Source: Gnomoniopsis sp. IMI 355080 (taxonomy: Eukaryota; Ascomycota; Sordariomycetes; Diaporthales; Gnomoniaceae). From it: a DNA stretch of 48,234 bases. The DNA is taken from assembly GCA_027946555.1 (NCBI GenBank), contig JAPEVC010000257.1:1-48234 (forward strand). Direction: 5' to 3'. Position numbers and translations under genes: made by a program. Positions 1-12,103 of the stretch are shown here, in pieces. Position 1 is the stretch's first letter. Each line of letters begins with the position of its first letter. A model generated the notes under the pieces. That model saw only the letters and a list, made by a program, of their open reading frames with translations, was not told the origin of the DNA and made no database searches.

Positions 1-1289
1 TCCCTTTCCCCCTTTCCTTTCCCCTTGGCCGTGTGTGGCTCGGGATTAGGTTCATACACATTCGTTGTTTTCATCCATCTGTGTGGTATTGGTCCACCCA
101 CACACCCCGTCCAGCGTTGGTCCTGTCTCGCCTTCTAATTGTCCTTGGGGAGGCGCTTTTTTTTTGCCTTTCTGAACGGCTTGGTGACAGTCCCGGACTC
201 CGAGACCCTTGAGTCCCTGACAACCGCAAGGTACCTGACTACTCTTGTACCTGGGCTGGACCACCGGCTCGTTTATACCTATCGGGCCGGACGAGACGGA
301 CCTACTATCCATCAATCAAGTCCGAGCTGTCTGGGTTTGACCCTCATCTCGGCTTGGTTCCTCGGCTGCTTCCAACTATTGACTGCGACTGCCTGAAACG
401 TTGGCTGGCTGGCGCATTTGCAACCTGTCAGCTCGCTCACTCTAGCTGTCAGGAAGACATCAACGGGTGTCACCGCAGCTGTTCCTCCTGCTTGCCAAGC
501 TACTGTCCAATCTCCGTGGGTCAACAGCCCGGGGCAAGGCAAGCAAGCGAAGGACCAGCGAACCTGGGAAAGAGGCAAGATTCCGAAGATCGGGATCGCG
601 TTCCAGGACGTTGTCTGCTTGTCATTTGTTTGATATTCCGCCTCCACACACCCCTGGTCACCCTATCCTGGCGTTGAACTGTCAGGCACAGGCACAGCGG
701 CACCACTCACACCTCCCACACAAGCACCTGTCACTTCCACTGTCACTATTTACCCGTGTGACCGTGGGCGTGGTGGGCACACTCCCTTCTGACGTCGACT
801 TGCGAGGTACTTTGGGTCAGTCCCGCCTGGAACTGGTCCGCTATCGTTGTATCCGCTATTTCTAGTCCGCTTTGTTCGTGTCGAAGAGACACATCTGTCC
901 CTCGCGTGTATCTGCGGCTCCAGATCGGCTGTAGCTGGCGGCAGCACCTGCCGCTGTGCACCCTGGTACATCGTCATCCAGGGACATATTGATCCACGCC
1001 TGTCCCATCATATCATCTGTCCTACACGGCCCGGCATCGTTTTTCGTTCAAGCTTTCTGTCAGGCAAGATTGATTGATGGTTGTACCCCTGGTGTTTTGT
1101 TCAGTCAGACAATCCAGGTACCCCACGCGAAGCTGGCTAGAACCGCTACCTACAAGTCACGTACGTACCTGAAAGTCGACCACATTTCCCGATCCGGTTG
1201 ATCGCCTTTGTCGCCTGGCGCCTCTCTAAGCCGCCCTTGCTGCTTCTCGGCTCGCTGCCCGTCTCCCACCCTCCTTGGCACTACAAGCC
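1..1289 (+). promoter_or_regulatory. Upstream region and probable 5' leader of the SSXT-domain gene
   Basis: No recognisable coding sequence lies here. The stretch opens with a pyrimidine-rich tract (about 1-30) and stays C/T-rich, as is common in filamentous-fungal promoters and leaders. Several short frames are open, but none resembles a known protein or starts convincingly with ATG. I see no clear TATA box. The function is inferred only from its position ahead of the ATG at 1290; the transcription start cannot be placed. Confidence 0.5.
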
Positions 1290-2966
1290 ATGTACTCACC
1301 TGCTTATGGCTACGGCAATGCTGCAGGCCAACCTCATAACGGTGCCCCACAGGGCCAGAATCCCCAGATGCAACCTGGTCCTGGTCCGAACCAGCCTCAG
1401 CAGCAGATGATGTATAGCCAACAGTACCCCATGGGACCCGGTGGTGGTGCTTTTCCCGGTGCTCCAAATCCCAGTGCTATGATGCCGGGAGGTGCTGGTC
1501 CTGCAGGAATGATGCAAAATACCGCCATGCCGCAGATGCCCGCCAATGGCCAGAGTAGGTCTACCTATTTCTTCCCCGTCTCTGCCTCTTGTGACACTCC
1601 ATGCGCTCTTCGCTTGCTTGGCCATTACTTTCCTCCTGCTGTTCCCAGCCATCCCCTTGTACGATGCCCCTTCCCTACATTCGATGAGTAGCCTTTTGAG
1701 TGCTCCGACCCCACTTCATCAACCCTTTATATCTAAAGGGTTGGACTTGTACTCATCATGTCTACAAGATTCGCCCATGTAAAGAAGTCTGCTGACAAAG
1801 AGATTAGTGGGCTACCAACCTCCCTTTACAAGCTCCCCATATGGGCCGAATGTGCCATCTACGACGGCAGCCTCACAAGGTCAATTCGATGCACAGGGAC
1901 AATTCATTCCCAGTTATATGATGGCAAGTGGGGCTGGAGCCTATCCGACCAATACGGCCGGAATGAACCCACAGCAACAACAGCAGATGATGATGCAGCG
2001 TATGCAACAGGCACAGCAGAATCAGGGTGGCATAGGGCCTCACAGCCAGCAACGTCAGTTCCCTGGTCCTCAAGGAACCCCAACTCAAAGCAAACAAAGC
2101 CAATTCGGGACACCACAGCAAAACATGTCATCAGGAGGCACGCCCCAGCAGCATCAGACGCCTACACCTGCGCCGCCATCAGCAACTAGCGTCACAACCC
2201 CTCAAACACCAACATTTCCCATGATGGGACAGAGCTCAGCTATGAACGGCAACTCGACTCCGGCGAGTCCAGGAACGCAGGCGAAGGATCAGGAGCGCTT
2301 CTCCCTTTTGTTGGACATCAACACCGAATTGCTTTACGAAGCAATGTTCCTCAAACACGAATTAAGTGAAATCAAAAAAGAACTCGCAAACATCACGTCA
2401 CCAGAGCAACAAGAGGAAAAGAAGAAGGAAGAAGCAGCCTTCAACCAGGACTTTACCCAGTATGTGGACGTTAATGTGCCCCAAATCTTTGGGCCACAGT
2501 ACTAACAGACCGTTGCAGTGTTTCCAGGCGATTGCAGGCGAATCTTTCGTATCTAGCAAACTTAACAAGCAACAAGATCGACGCTGTGCGCCAACCAGCA
2601 CCCATGTATCTCTCGACTCCACCTCTCAACCTAAACTTGAAGTTACGGCCAATGATGGCGACTCCAGACAGTGAAAAGATTGATGGTGGCGCAGACCGCG
2701 AAGAGAGGGACAAAATCATCAAAGAGCTGTATCAGAAGCTGCACGCTTTATTTCCCGGCCTCGACCCGACTAAGGAGCCAGTATACACACCTGTATCGAA
2801 AGTGGGCGGTCCAAATCCCGGGATGGAGGCACTCAATGCACAAAGGATGGCGAGTATGGGAGCACAGATGCAAGGCAGCTCTGCGCCGTCACCTATTTCG
2901 TCGGCACATCACACGACACCACAGATGGCGACTATGCCAGGACCTCCTTCGACAACGTCAGCGTAG
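1290..2966 (+). CDS. SSXT (SS18-like) domain protein, probable SWI/SNF-type chromatin remodelling subunit
   Basis: Three exons are inferred: 1290-1554, 1808-2459 and 2519-2966 (454 aa). Intron 1 has donor GTAGGT and a TAG acceptor at 1807. Intron 2 has donor GTATGT, a perfect TACTAAC branch site and a CAG acceptor at 2518; phases match at both. The first 250 residues are low-complexity Q/G/P/M-rich. Residues about 251-335 carry the family signature: the helix LLLDINTELLYEAMF, a charged linker, then RRLQANLSYLANL, matching the SSXT N-terminal domain of human SS18. SS18 is a BAF (SWI/SNF) subunit, so a role in nuclear chromatin remodelling is inferred from family knowledge. A relation to yeast Snf11 is possible but untested. 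The tail is S/P/T-rich. The start is the first in-frame ATG. The domain call is fairly sure; the complex assignment is inference. Confidence 0.8.
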
Positions 2967-5885
2967 TGATTTCGAGCAAGCAAAATTGATACCCCGGTGT
3001 GAGGCATAGTGGCGTCAAGGCGTTGAGAGTTGAATTGGTGATATGTAAAAGGGGAAACACATTTTCTTGCGTATATGTGATCTGGCAAAAGGGTCCGTGA
3101 AGATCGAAATCGAACACGGGTTGCCAAGCGATTTGCATCTCTCACAGCCTTTATGTACATGTACCATGGAGCAGTAGCATCCGCGGCGGATTGACGCAAA
3201 GTGTATGTACATAGTACGCAGTCATTAGTAGACGGTGGATCGGCAAAACAAGGCAATGCAGATCGCATCAGATGGCCATGAGATAGATCTTTTCTATGGA
3301 TGACTCCGCGAGTGAGTCGAACCTGTGTCCTGCTCTCCACGACAAGAATTCGGACGAACGATCAATACATCGTACGCGTCAGATAAACGACTTTGCGTCT
3401 GATTCGAAACATCATGCCAAACTGCAAGATGGCCGGGGAGATGCGACCGCGGCCTTTGATCTCAGATCCACTCTGCGTGCGGAAGAAATTGCAACCAGTC
3501 ATAAGATATGCACTCGAGTGCGGCCAGAATCGCGACCTGCATCCTGTAAGCAAGTGCATTATTCACCAGTGAATTTCGTCAAGCTTGGATTGTCAGGTTT
3601 GTTTGTCGAGAGAAAGGGTTTCACCGGCCAAGCCATGGTCGGTCGTTTGGGCTACAATGATGAGTGATCATCTGGGCAGGGACCAGGGGTCCTGCACACT
3701 TCGGGAACGGGATGCAGGGAAGAGACAGCTTCGAGAAGATTTGGCGGCGGTTGGTGATGCTTTCTCCAAGTGTGATTCAGCCTCTTTCCCCTACATGAGA
3801 TGCGTGGTTGAGGTGGGAGAGTAGAGTCTCAACAATCAACAAAACAGATGAATGGAGGATTGTTATGCACATTTACCTAGATACGCAGTATATAAACGTT
3901 ACGGAGATGATCGATTGGAGGGGGGGGCTGCACGTTGTGTGCAAAGAAGAGCATGACACGGAGGTTTCGATCGGCAGTGTTCTGGAAGATGATATTACCC
4001 ACATTCGCGGTCCGCCCGTCTATGTAGCCTCTTTATTGGGAGGTTCGGATGGAGGGGGGCATTCAGTTCAACGGCGCGCGGTGGCATGACTTGCTAGCAG
4101 TGCGTCAGGGACTTTTTACCTGTATGCGAACAACTGAGGCTAGCGGGAGGATCCCGTCAGCGCGTGAATGTTTAGAAAGCTATCCCTTGTCGTTTGGTGA
4201 TGGGGAAAGAGGCTAATCAAAGGGAGCGCCGGCACGTACGAGGGCCGCGACATCAGGTATTACATCATCTCCGTCGGGCCAGGAGACTAGCTAGCTAACA
4301 AGCCAATGGAAAATCATTGGACGGGGCCCGAGCTGGAGATGTTGGGTACCAATTCAAATAAGAGGCCGGCCCTGTCAGCCTTGCTAAAACGAGTCGGAGC
4401 TTGTGTGGTCACGGCTCTGGATGATCTCAGCAATATGAGGGAAAATAGGGGGTGAGGTTGAGCATCCCCAGGTCAGATGTGACACGCTCGCGTGGGCGAA
4501 TTGGCCAATGGGAAAGTCGGGTCCCCGGAAACCTGCATGAACTTTGACGCGATTATCATTTCACCTCATGCTCGTCCTTTTTGGGCCTGTCCGTCTTTTC
4601 TCTGCATCTCACCGTGTTTGGAACTGCGTTTGTCCTGGCCCTGTCCCCAAGGGTTGGTTTGTTTAGGTTGGCCTCCTTCGATTCAGGCAGTCAACTTGCC
4701 TTCATCCCAGCTGGAATCGAGCCCACTCATTCGCTCATTTCCATCCACTCCTTGTTCTTGTTCTTCTGATGCTGCCTTGAGATCGTCCAGTCTCCACTTT
4801 CCATGTCCATCATCAGTTTCGATGACCCATCTGCATCACCTTTGCGACCTGGGCCTAGACCAGCCGAATCGGGACCCTCATCCTTTTTCTCTCTCATCTG
4901 ACTGCTACTGAAGAATGGTAGCTTGCTAAAGTTTAGGCGGCCGGCATATTTTGTTCCTTTGATGTTGAAGATCGGCCGCTCTTTTTGATTTGGACTTGTT
5001 GTAACAGCGTCTGGAGCGGGTCAACCAAACTGCTCGAGACACCCTCCCGCGCCTGTTTCACCCTTCTTTTTTGCTGCTCACTGTATCAGACACAGGACCA
5101 CGAGAGACACCAGGACCCTGGTTCTTCCTCGACGATTTGGTCCAGGTGTCGTGGCAATTCTTCAGGGCCACCCCCTAGAAAATCAACAGTGTACCTGAGC
5201 AAAGGGGAAGCGCGCTTGTCATTGGTACCAGGATAACCTCATATCCTTCTGTTTGACACCGTCTTATTTTCTTCTACACCCCATTGTCCTGACTCTATGC
5301 CCGAGAGTCTTCCGTATCGAGGTACGTACGTTCCAAGCAGTCACTCTCGACTCGCTTGGCATCCAACCCCTGCAAGGGAAGGAGCAGCAAGGAGAAAAAT
5401 AGAAAAGAGAAGCAGCCACGGCTCATACCCACATCCTCCACACCGCTGGCCCGGGAGTCGTAGGCGGGCCCTTCCAGGAGACGTGCCAGTCCAAACATTG
5501 TCCCAGAGTCATTTTGGATAGGAATACTGATCCACCCCTGCCCAGGCTTGTCCCAAGGCTCTGTCCTAGGTCAGCAAAAAACACGACAAAGGCCTGCCCA
5601 GCTCCAGCCTGCCCATGCATTTGCATTGACGATAAACGCTCGTTACAACGGTATCCAGAACCATACGCAAGATATTGTCGACTTTCCCACCCACCGATTT
5701 GCCCTACCGAGGGTCACCTGAGTCCCTGGTCTCACATCTTTGCGCTGAAGTTGGGCTTGATTCAGGTCTTGTCCCGCCCGTTCCAGTGACCACCCTCCTT
5801 CGACCAATCCCTTGATCCAAGACATCTAGTCCCTCGAGCAGCTCCCCCTCAAGGCTCGGGTCCGGAGCCTAGTCTTCCATTCCCA
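2967..5885. other. Intergenic spacer: 3' region of the SSXT gene and promoter/leader of the TBC gene
   Basis: About 2.9 kb with no gene I can support. A 123-codon ATG frame at 3296-3667 has no recognisable domain and lies where a 3' UTR is expected, so it is not called. From about 4540 the strand is C/T-rich, typical of a long fungal leader. That part contains an upstream ATG frame of 74 codons (5297-5521), ending 364 nt before the main start; it could be a uORF if transcription begins upstream of it. Confidence 0.4.
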
Positions 5886-8800
5886 ATGGAATCCGACCAG
5901 CATGAGACCTTCAGCCCCATTGAGGCCGTCGGCCCCGTCCTCACACCAACCCATAAACATTCCTCATCTCTCTCGACCTCTACTGCCAGTCCCTCCTCGA
6001 CTTTTCAAGATCGGCGACAGCGCAGTAGCTCCAATCCCTCCGATGGCGCCAGCGTGAAGCACACTACCGAGCACGACTCGTTTACTACCGTCCGGCTCTC
6101 TGAGCCGCCGGCAAGGCAACTGACGCTCAACACCAACGTCTCGACATATGGCACCATCCAGGATAGGAGAAGCTTGTTTGGAAATACGTTGAGCCCTAAA
6201 TCCGCTTCGATCAGTCCGGGCCCTAGCCCATTGAGTGCCCGGTTCTCACGGATCGATCCCAACGAGTGCTTGAGTCCGGTGACCAGCATCCCAAGCAGCA
6301 ATTTGCAACCGAGTCTACAGGACGAGCTTGAGGGCCTTGACGACGACAGCAAGACAATCAGTGGGGTCGAGGCAGAGGAAAGTGATGACGAGGAAGTCGA
6401 TTGGGCAACGCTGCAGAGTAAAGAAGACGCTGAGTCTAACTTGAACGAAGAAGACGTGGGTGCTATCTTGGCCTTGTGAACTTTTGCTCTGCATCTACTG
6501 ACATCTTTTTTTGTTGGTGATACAGACTACTGCTATGCTGCTAGCTCGACTAGAACAGGAAAACGATAGGTTGGCTACGAATCCGAAAACCGTCAAGGTG
6601 AAGGCCGGCGAGAGAATCCAGCAGTCTACGAGAAAAATCCGACCGCCCTCGATGGTGCAGTTACGGCACATGGTCCAGGGGCCGCAGCCCGCGCCCTTGC
6701 GATATTCGATGCTGCCGCCACCGCCGATGACAGACCTCGAATTCTATGCAGCCCTTGTCAAGGATTACCAACAAACCGCGGCTCGGTTGCCCACCCTTTT
6801 GGCTAATAAAATCCGAAAGGGAATCCCTCCACCACTGCGTGGCGTCGTCTGGCAAAGCATGTCGGGGGCCCGGGACGCGACCTTGGAAGATGCCTTTGAA
6901 AGATACACCGGCGAATCCAGCCCATACGAGGGCCTTATCGGAAAGGATCTTGGGCGCAGCTTTCCTGGTGTGGACATGTTCCGCGATCCCGAGGGCGATG
7001 GACAAAGGGCGCTGGGCCGCGTTCTCAAATGCTACAGTCTCTACGATCCAAAGGTCGGATACTGTCAGGGCCTCGCGCTGCTGGTGGGACCGCTTCTGAT
7101 GCACATGACGGACAAACAGGCGTTTTGTGTCCTGGTAAAGTAAGAAAACAACAGTCTTTCGATTCTGCTCATGTAAGAAAACGCGAATTGTTTGGAGTGC
7201 TAACAAGCGAGTCAGATTGATGGAGCAGTACGACCTCAGATCGTCCTTTACGCCAGATCTGTATGGCTTGCACGTCAAGTTTTACCAGTTCCGGGAACTT
7301 CTTCGAGACAGTCTTCCCGCCTTATCGGCTCATTTGGATGAATTACAGGTTGATCCTGCTGCGTACGTTTCACAGTGGTTCCTGTCGTTTTTCGCCGTAA
7401 CCTGCCCCCTGCCCATGCTATTCAGGGTTTATGATGTGATCTTCGCCGAGGGTGCATCCGAGACCATTATGCGGGTCGCTCTCAGTCTAATGTCAAAAAA
7501 TATGGGCCGCATCCTTGCGTTACAGGAGATGGAGGATGTCCTCCAGCTTCTGCTGAGTCGCAGTCTTTGGGGCGCTTACAACCAAAACGCCGATGAATTT
7601 GTGCTGGATTTTGTCAGCCTTTCACCAGTCGTCAACAAAGAGCGACTCGCCGCCCTTGAGCAGGGGTACAGAGAAAGCCAATTGACCAGCGTCCCCCCAG
7701 CCACAGGAAGCATCAATGCAGGGGGTTCGGAAGTTACCAGCGCAGCATCCCGATTCCTTGGGCGTCTTTGGGCCAACTCCACCACCTCCCTCAAAGCACC
7801 CCCTAACAATCACAACTCCAACCTCACGCCCGGCGCAGCTTCTCGGCCCTTGAGCATGTTGAAGCGAAGCGCCTCCAAGCAAAGTCTGGCATCCACCCTC
7901 AATTCTATGGAAGCCAGCACGAACTCAACATCATCCTCAGCCAGTGTCCTAAGCACTGCATCGACCGACGCGACTTCCTTCACCAGAGATTCCGCTGCGG
8001 AATCCACCCTGGGCCGCGAGTCCAAGGTGGCTCTGCAGAACCACAACGCCGACAGCCAACAGATCGAAGACCTTCTCATCGCCCTGAGCGATTTACAAAG
8101 ACAACATGCCCTTCTTGCCGACGAATTACAAAGGGAAAGAGAGGAGCGAGATGAGGACAGGCGGGCTGTGAAGCACCTGCTCGGTGGAATTAGGAGACAA
8201 GCCAGCAGCGAAACCGTCATTACGGCACACAGCGGCGACAGCGACGCGACGATTAAACCTGAGGGTATCGACAATGCATCGGTATCAGATCTTTTGGATA
8301 TGATGGAGGGCAGGTTTGGGGAAGACGAAAATAAGAGGAGGTCGTCGATAGCACAGACGAAGCCTCAACTGCGTGACGATTTAGCCCGCACCAAAGAACA
8401 GCTCACTATCGAAATGTCGAAAACGCAAGACGCCAATCGCCGAGCGGTCGACCTCGAACAGGAGATTGCCAACGTCAAAGACCAGCTTCGAGAGAGTCAC
8501 GCGCATGTGCGGAATCTTCACACAGAAAAGCAGCGCTTGGAAAAACAAATCCGAACAATGCGCGTGCGGGCGTCAGACACTACTGGTAATGACAGCGCAG
8601 GTGGAACCGGTTGGTTGTCCAGGAACCCGAGCACAAAGTCCAATGCCCCCGGCTTGCGGGAGCTCAAACTCGGGAGGAGCCAGTCAACACCATCAGGCAT
8701 AATCACCGTCAACAAGCGTACCTCGTCGCTGCAAGGTGCTAACGGAGGTGATACACCACCACCGCCGCCGCCGCCACTACCAACTTCTGAACCACAAGCG

Positions 8801-9127
8801 CCGCCACCCCACGAGCATGAGGCCTTGCTTCTTGAGCTCGTGCAGGCCAAAACCGCTGAGGCCGTTGCGAGGCAGGAGGCAGACGAAGCGAAGCAGAAGC
8901 TTGAGCAGCTTCGCAAATCGCTAGGGCTATCCCCAGAGCATTCGTCCGCATCATTGGCACCGAGCCAACCTGGTGTGATGGGAATGCTTCGCAGCTTCAC
9001 GTCGCCTGCTGCTGAGGTGGCTGCCACGGCTGCTAAGCCCGCTGCGCCAGCTAAACCCGCCGCACCAGCCGCACCTACGCCTGCTCCGGCTACTGGTGGT
9101 GGGTTCTGGGGATGGGGAAAGAAGTAG
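5886..9127 (+). CDS. TBC-domain Rab GTPase-activating protein (Gyp5/EVI5-like)
   Basis: Three exons: 5886-6455, 6526-7139 and 7216-9127 (1031 aa). Intron 1 (donor GTGGGT, ATACAG acceptor) is phase 0. Intron 2 (GTAAGA, GCTAAC branch, TCAG acceptor) rebuilds the conserved LVKLMEQYDLR. The TBC domain spans about residues 285-490. It shows the LRGVVW motif near 294, the arginine-finger motif IGKDLGR (Arg about 334) and the glutamine-finger motif GYCQG (Gln about 371), so both catalytic residues are present. The N-terminus is disordered with an acidic patch. After the TBC domain come an S/T-rich linker, two coiled-coil stretches, a polyproline run and an Ala/Pro tail. Rab-GAPs of this type speed GTP hydrolysis on Rab proteins in secretion and Golgi traffic. 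The Gyp5-like assignment rests on TBC sequence plus C-terminal coiled coils; the target Rab is unknown. Confidence 0.9.
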
Positions 9128-10650
9128 ATGCTACCAGAGCCACGCTGTTTGGAATCATCGCCGACTGTTTGGATATCATTTGGTGTCTGGCTAGAGCGGC
9201 ATATCACTATCACCCATTCACGATTGCGACTACGACTATGATTCAACTACAACCATTACTACCATTCGAATGTTGTTGTTTCCATTCACCGTCATGCGTA
9301 TTGTAAAGACAACGAACCTCTTGGCTGCGCAGGTGGACTTTGGAGTACATACTCATACACACTATATAGATATACACCTTGCCTTCACGAGACGAAGTGA
9401 CAGAAAGGAGGAGTGGATAAATCTGCGCTGACTTGCCATGGCTTTACTTCTTCCCATTCCCCGGAAGCATTAGATACACACACATGTAGCATTTGCACCA
9501 GGGGGTTTATTGCATTGGGAAGGCATTTTTTCATGTTGACTGTCACAATGATGACGAGGGCAGCAACCTCATCTTTTACAGGAGTTTTTGCCACACAAAG
9601 ATATCATTCGTTGGCGGGGGAATTACTCTAGAATTTGGAATAACAAGACTCAGTTCCTGCTTCTCTACCCACGTTCTCTCAAGGTCCAGCATCTCATCTC
9701 CCATGCGCGTACCCGTGACAGCGTAGATCCGGCAATACCCGGCTAGGAAGTTATTCGCGGGCGGAAAGGAAGAGAGAAAAAAAAGGAAAACGGGTATATG
9801 ATGATAAGCGTATGATCGACTGGCTGGGAAATTGGAAGAGATAAGATCCTTCGGCAGGCGAATCTGCTTTCTTCGATAAAAGGGGCAATCATATAGGTGT
9901 CTCCTTGGTTCGGGGGCGTCGATCTTAATCAGCCCTCGATGCGACTGTTTCGTTGGGTGGCATGTGGCACGCAGTCCATTCCCCTTTCTTGATAGGAATG
10001 TCACAGCACTTGCACCGAGGGAAATGAAGCTTGACATCCTTCTTGACTATCTTCCAAGCGGTGTACGCATGGGATTATGTAAATGGATAGTCTGTCTCCT
10101 TCTTTAGGCCTCTGCTGTGCTTGGTTGATGTAAGGAATGTCGCAATGTGGTTTACCTTGGATAATATATCTGGCTATATTATACATTGGCATAGGTAGCC
10201 ATCAAGGTTTTCGCCCGAGGTCTTGTTATTATAAGCTGCTGTCCCGTGGCCCTTTGCAAGCTGTCCATCTTCCTTTACAGCCACCGCGAGCGACGATCCG
10301 ATGTATTTCTATATATCTAGGTAGATATTCCTCAATATGATTTACATGACATGAGGAACCATTGCATGAAGTTTTTAAAGAAGAAGAGTATCGCACCGGT
10401 TCGACAGCCTCTATGTATCTAGATATTTAGATACTCTTCAGTGTAAAACTTCGATGCAAATCAAACTCGTGCCCAGTGTATTTGCTTGTCATGACTCTTG
10501 ATCGTCACTGATCCACATCGACGCAGCTCTTACAAAATTCAAAAAAGAAAGTTACACGCTGTAATGAGAATAACAAGAGTAGCATAGTATTCAAGCAGGT
10601 GAAAGTTAAGGTCGAGGAAATGCCTTCATGGAGAGCGAACTCAGGCTTAC

Positions 10651-10691
10651 GGGGTTTTTTTTTTCTTCTTTTTTTTTGGGGGGGGGGGGGG
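10651..10691 (+). repeat. Homopolymer tract G4-T(n)-G14
   Basis: Four G, then a 23-base T-rich run broken by two C, then 14 G in a row at 10678-10691. It is read directly from the sequence. Such tracts are prone to length error in sequencing, so the exact count is uncertain. Confidence 0.9.
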
Positions 10692-12085
10692 TAGAAACAT
10701 TTGAGTCTGAAAGGCCTGGCTTATTGAGCTAGTTCTTAGCTATAGAATTGACCGGCCCCACGACGATTTCAGGAGCTGCTTGATACAGTCGGAGTTCATA
10801 TAGAGACCTACGTGTCGTAGCGGGGATAGGGGGGAATCTGATAACCGTTATTTTCTAAGCATTTCCGTCTGAAAGTTCATATACAAGGAATCACTGTATA
10901 AGCTAAATGGCCGTTATACAGGCCACATATCCGTTGTCCAAATAGATTCAGCCGGTCTAGGCAGTAGGCAGGCAATAGCTCCCGAATCCCAACTTGAAGA
11001 TATCACGAAAATGGAAGGAAAGGCACGCCGCGGGAAGCTTTCAGGAGTAAGTCGGAAGGAAGAGGAGAAGGAGGAGAAAATATTTAATAACGCAAGCAAT
11101 AGATCCTCGACTTGACTGGGAAACAAAAGCTAGCCTCGTCGTGAAAATCTGCCCCGACCCCGTTCGTCCTGAAGCAAACGGAGGAGGTCAGCGAGAATAA
11201 ACAAGGAAGTACTTCCTATCTAAGTTCAGGTGAAAGGTATTTAGGTGCAGAACGAATGTGTCATTCACAACGGATATGTAGGAATATAATGCGTGCGACC
11301 CATAATCCGGTACGGCAGGTAAAGAAAAAAAGTGCCCTCAGAGTAGTCACAGTGCTCTGTGAAAGTAGGAGCGCCTTACCAATGGCTTTACCCCTTCTTT
11401 TACGGTTGAAGTCTGTGGTGGTGCTTATTGCTGCTATGATGTGGTCACAATCACTGCAAATACCTAGGTCATCCCACTGAACCTCTATATCTCACAACGT
11501 CCACAAATAATCGCTGCTTGTATAATGATCAGTAGACAGCTAGATGCTCCAGCTTTCACCAGGGTGTGACCAAATCCACAAGAGACCTGCCAACACGAAT
11601 ATGTACGACGTATATCTATGTTTTTGGGTTTGGTGAAATGTTTCAGAGGCGAATTCTATAACAGTAAGGCATCTATCCAATTGTTTGATGGATAATAGAG
11701 GGTTTCATGGGGGAGGGTATGCATGAATAAGTGCCTATGGAGAGAAAGGGATGAGCGTGTTTGGGGATTTATAGGATCGCGTCAGACATTAGAGAGGCAG
11801 CCGAGATGTGACTTTTGGATTTGTGTGCACGGGTAGCGCGGATGAGGCTATTCACAGACAGCTGTTGGTCTTCTGGATTGATTTTTGAAGTCATTCAGAA
11901 GAGGTGTGCGGTGGGATGATCGGAAATCAGTGCGTCTAGTAAACACATTGCGAGGCTGTGGGGAAGATTGTAGCGTCTGCACCGGGCCCCATTGTCCTCT
12001 CTCTCTGACTATTTATCAGGCCCCTGACTACTATGATCAAGCTGGTGTTCTTGTTACTTACAGAATAAATACCAGAGAAGAAGAC

Positions 12086-12103
12086 AAAAAAAAAAAAAAA
12101 AAA
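12086..12103 (+). repeat. A18 homopolymer
   Basis: Eighteen consecutive A in a gene-free spacer. No gene remnant or target-site duplication was recognised next to it, so I do not call it a retroposed tail. Confidence 0.9.

Noticed and set aside
3280..3320. GGTTCGACTC on the minus strand, resembling a tRNA B box
   Set aside because: The flanking bases do not form a T-stem, and no A box, anticodon arm or acceptor stem could be drawn at a proper distance. Similar isolated TTCGA hits at 10395 and 34500 fail for the same reason.
3296..3667. A 123-codon plus-strand frame with ATG
   Set aside because: It lies in the expected 3' UTR region of the SSXT gene, has no domain, and its composition looks random.
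9576..10037. A 153-codon minus-strand frame starting with ATG
   Set aside because: A real ATG is present, but the translation has no domain, the composition is unlike nearby proteins, and it lies where the TBC gene's 3' region ends. Not enough to call a gene.
12086..12103. A18 run considered as the tail of a retroposed element
   Set aside because: No upstream open frame, SINE-like promoter boxes or flanking duplication were found.
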